From assembly GCF_002847305.1 (NCBI RefSeq), contig NZ_CP025408.1:1100001-1164000 (forward strand): a stretch of DNA of 64,000 nucleotides, read 5' to 3'. Below, piece after piece: positions 61,028 to 64,000 of this stretch (position 1 is the first letter of the stretch; every line of letters begins with the position of its first letter). The position numbers were made by a program, and so were the translations under genes. Below the pieces are notes generated by a model. That model saw only the letters and a list, made by a program, of their open reading frames with translations. It had not been told where the DNA came from and did no database searches. The DNA comes from Paracoccus tegillarcae (GTDB taxonomy: Bacteria; Pseudomonadota; Alphaproteobacteria; Rhodobacterales; Rhodobacteraceae).

Positions 61028-62344
61028 TCAGCGATAGTACCGCGCGATGCGGCGTTCGGCATTGGCGATGGCTTCTTCCGGCGTGCGCTGGCCGCTGACG
61101 GCCTCGGCGAACATATCGACCAGAACATAATCGGCCATGGTCCCCGCCGACGCCGCACCCAGAGGCCCGGCATAGCCATTCTCGCGCAGCGATTCCGATG
61201 CCTTGGCATAGGGCGCGTGGATCGGGTTCGAGGTCCAGACCGGGTTGTCGGCAAAGCCCTTGAGCGCCTGGCAGCAATAGGCGCTGGCGCCTTCCAGCCA
61301 GGCATTCATCTGGTCGGCCTGATACATGAACTCGATATAGGCCTTGGCCGCGTTGGGGAACTGGCAGTGGTTGAAGATCGAGATGGTCGAGGTCTGGTGC
61401 AGTTCCACCGATTCGCCGACCGGACCGATCGGCATGGTGGTTGTGCGGATATCCTCGGCGATCTCGGCCAAGGCCGGGTCGTTGATGGCAGCGTAATACA
61501 GCGACACGCCGTTTGCCGTCAGCGAGACCTCTCCGGCCAGGAAGGCGCGGTTGTTGTTGATGTCCAGCCAGCTTTCGGTGCCCGGAATAAAGGTCTTGTA
61601 CAGCTCGATCGCATAGTTGATCGCGGCCAGCGTCTCGGGGCTGTTGATGGCGACCTCGCCTGCCTCGTTCACCGTCATGCCGCCATGCGACCAGAGCAGC
61701 CAATGGGCATAGTTGTTGCCGTCACCCACTGCCTTGCCGTGCGGGAAGCCTGCGGGCGTGCCTGCCGCCTGCATCGCCTTGCAGAGTTCAAGAAAGCCCG
61801 CCGTGTCGGTCGGAAATTCCTCGAAACCGGCGGCCTTCATGTGGCTGTCGCGATAGCAGATGGCGTTGCCGATGGCGCAAAGCGGCACGGCGATGAACTT
61901 GCCGTCCTGCTCGGCATAGGCGCGCAGCCCGTCATACCAGCCGCCATGCTGATCGCCCAATGTGGTGCACAGATCGGTCACATCGACCAACTTGTCGGGA
62001 TACTGGAACGGGTCGTCGAACCAGCTCATCACCATGTCGGGGCCAGAGCCCACATTGGCGGCAACGGCGGCCTTGGGACGGACGTCCTCCCAGCTTTCCT
62101 GGTCGATCTGCACCTGCACACCGGTCGCCTCGGTGAAGGCAGCGGTATTGGTGTTCCACGCCTCTTCCTCGCCCGCGACAAAGGGCACCCAACGCAACAG
62201 CCTGAGGCTTGCGCCCTCTTCCGGCTGGAACGTGGCGGCGGCGGCCTGCGCCAGTGCCTTGCGTGCGCCAAAGGGTCCGATCAGGGCCGAACCAGCGGCC
62301 AGCGCGGCGGTGCCCTGCAGCAGTTTTCTGCGATCTATGGTCAT
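61028..62344 (-). CDS. ABC transporter substrate-binding protein, family 1 (sugar type), Tat-like leader
   Basis: A 438-residue extracellular binding protein. The leader MTIDRRKLLQGTAALAAGSALIGPFGARKALAQ has a twin-arginine-like start (DRRKLLQG) and an AxA-type end (KALAQ). The mature part shows family-1 features: SLRLLRWVPFVAGEEEAWNTNTAAFTEATGVQVQIDQESWEDVRPKAAVAANVGSGPDMVMSWFDDP and the GSGPD ligand-proximal motif. The C-terminus GMADYVLVDMFAEAVSGQRTPEEAIANAERRIARYY is usual. Its expected ligand class is a sugar, glycerol-phosphate or polyol. Confidence 0.9.
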   Translation of the reverse strand: MTIDRRKLLQGTAALAAGSALIGPFGARKALAQAAAATFQPEEGASLRLLRWVPFVAGEEEAWNTNTAAFTEATGVQVQIDQESWEDVRPKAAVAANVGSGPDMVMSWFDDPFQYPDKLVDVTDLCTTLGDQHGGWYDGLRAYAEQDGKFIAVPLCAIGNAICYRDSHMKAAGFEEFPTDTAGFLELCKAMQAAGTPAGFPHGKAVGDGNNYAHWLLWSHGGMTVNEAGEVAINSPETLAAINYAIELYKTFIPGTESWLDINNNRAFLAGEVSLTANGVSLYYAAINDPALAEIAEDIRTTTMPIGPVGESVELHQTSTISIFNHCQFPNAAKAYIEFMYQADQMNAWLEGASAYCCQALKGFADNPVWTSNPIHAPYAKASESLRENGYAGPLGAASAGTMADYVLVDMFAEAVSGQRTPEEAIANAERRIARYYR

Positions 62345-62391
62345 GTCTTTTCTCCTCCCTGAGATAAGTCGGCGGCCTTGCGGCTGCGCGG

Positions 62392-63462
<1,071 letters not shown>

Positions 63463-63678
63463 TCGGACCCTCCCCCCAGGTATCCATTGCTGGCAAAGCT
63501 GACAAAGCAATCAGCAGTTGGCAACCAAATTCTGTTGAATTGCGCGAAATCTCACTGCGCCACAGGCAGAGCGGATTGATTTGACAATGTATACACGGAT
63601 GACAATGCTGTCTTCAGTGCCGTCGTGGTGCCGATGACGCCCACGCAGACGGCCACCAAAGAGGGGGGAGAATCACAC
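63463..63678. other. Divergent intergenic region between the UgpC-type ATPase and TctC-type genes
   Basis: No gene. It contains a TGACAATG direct repeat, 63582-63589 and 63600-63607 (18-bp period), flanking a TGTATACA palindrome (63588-63595), with a TTGACA hexamer at 63581-63586. This could be an operator for a regulator of the TctC-type operon. A GAGGGGGGAG ribosome-binding site precedes the TctC-type ATG. Confidence 0.45.
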
Positions 63679-64000
63679 ATGAACCGCAACAGGTTTCTAA
63701 GACTGATGACGGGCACCGCTATGGCGTTGACCCTTGGGCTGCCAGCGATGGCGCAAACCGAATATCCCGACCGTCCGATAGAAATGATCGTGCCCTGGGG
63801 CGCAGGCGGTGGCACCGATGCGGTGGGTCGTATCTTTGCGCAACTGCTGCAAGAGGAACTGGGCACGCCGGTCAATGTCGTGAACCGCACCGGTGGTTCT
63901 GGCGTGGTCGGGCATTCGGCCATCGCAGGCGCCGAACCCGATGGCTATACCATCGGCATCATGACGATCGAGATCGACATGATGCATTGGCAGGGCCTGA
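63679..64000 (+). CDS. TctC-type tripartite tricarboxylate transporter binding protein, 5' part only
   Basis: The visible 107 residues start with a signal peptide (MNRNRFLRLMTGTAMALTLGLPAMA|QTEYPDRPIEMIVPWGAGGGTDAVGRIFAQLLQEELGTPVNVVNRTGGSGVVGHSAIAGAEPDGYTIGI). The YPDRPIEMIVPWGAGGGTD and NRTGGSGVVG motifs are characteristic of the Bug/TctC family that binds carboxylates in TTT systems. The gene runs beyond the window end, so the TctA/TctB membrane partners may follow. Confidence 0.92.
   Translation, partial: MNRNRFLRLMTGTAMALTLGLPAMAQTEYPDRPIEMIVPWGAGGGTDAVGRIFAQLLQEELGTPVNVVNRTGGSGVVGHSAIAGAEPDGYTIGIMTIEIDMMHWQGL

Overview
The window is a GC-rich, densely packed chromosomal stretch from an alphaproteobacterium, most likely a Rhodobacteraceae member close to Paracoccus. 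This is inferred from protein content (BluB, a DUF6280-like protein, an ECF sigma factor with an NrsF-type anti-sigma factor, many ABC/TRAP/TTT solute transporters) and from codon use; no rRNA was available to confirm it. I saw no tRNA, rRNA, CRISPR array, insertion sequence or prophage.

Layout. 1-2.4 kb: end of a small zincin-like metallopeptidase gene, a pfkB-type sugar-phosphate kinase and an M20 amidohydrolase. 2.5-3.9 kb: a secreted PRC-barrel protein with a striking valine/proline-rich repeat. 4.1-14.7 kb: a peptide-type ABC transporter. A double ATPase is divergent from three tandem paralogous binding proteins and two permeases, with an MFS gene at the end. 14.8-18.1 kb: a DUF6280-like gene, efp, bluB, yciA and an ornithine-cyclodeaminase-family gene.

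18.2-25.7 kb is an envelope module. It holds a pseudo-M23/SLT lytic transglycosylase fusion, a degenerate caspase-fold protein, a DUF1036 protein, and a divergent operon encoding a secreted protein, ExbB, two ExbD proteins and a TonB-like anchored protein. It converges on a type VI secretion locus (25.7-37.8 kb) encoding ClpV, TssG, TssF, TssE, Hcp, TssC, TssB, TssA, TagH and an accessory protein. The T6SS membrane complex (TssJLM), TssK and VgrG are not in the window. Whether the envelope module works with this machine is the most interesting open question here.

37.9-43.6 kb: a BCCT transporter, then a sigma factor/NrsF pair divergent from a bufferin (DUF2282-DUF692-DUF2063-DoxX) operon. The two transcription units face away from a pair of near-symmetric GTAAC-N17-CGAA promoters. 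43.4-51.1 kb: two TRAP transporter operons, back to back, the first with an amidase. 51.4-52.0 kb: an ArsR-type regulator with its probable operator over the start codon, and a truncated AHSA1/SRPBCC gene. 52.1-58.3 kb: the pstSCAB-phoU-phoB phosphate operon with a clear Pho box. 58.4-64 kb: a DUF2268 putative protease, a sugar-type ABC transporter, and the start of a TctC-type binding protein gene that runs off the window.

A recurrent feature is a GC-rich stem-loop immediately after binding-protein genes in several operons, which probably sets a high binding-protein to permease ratio.
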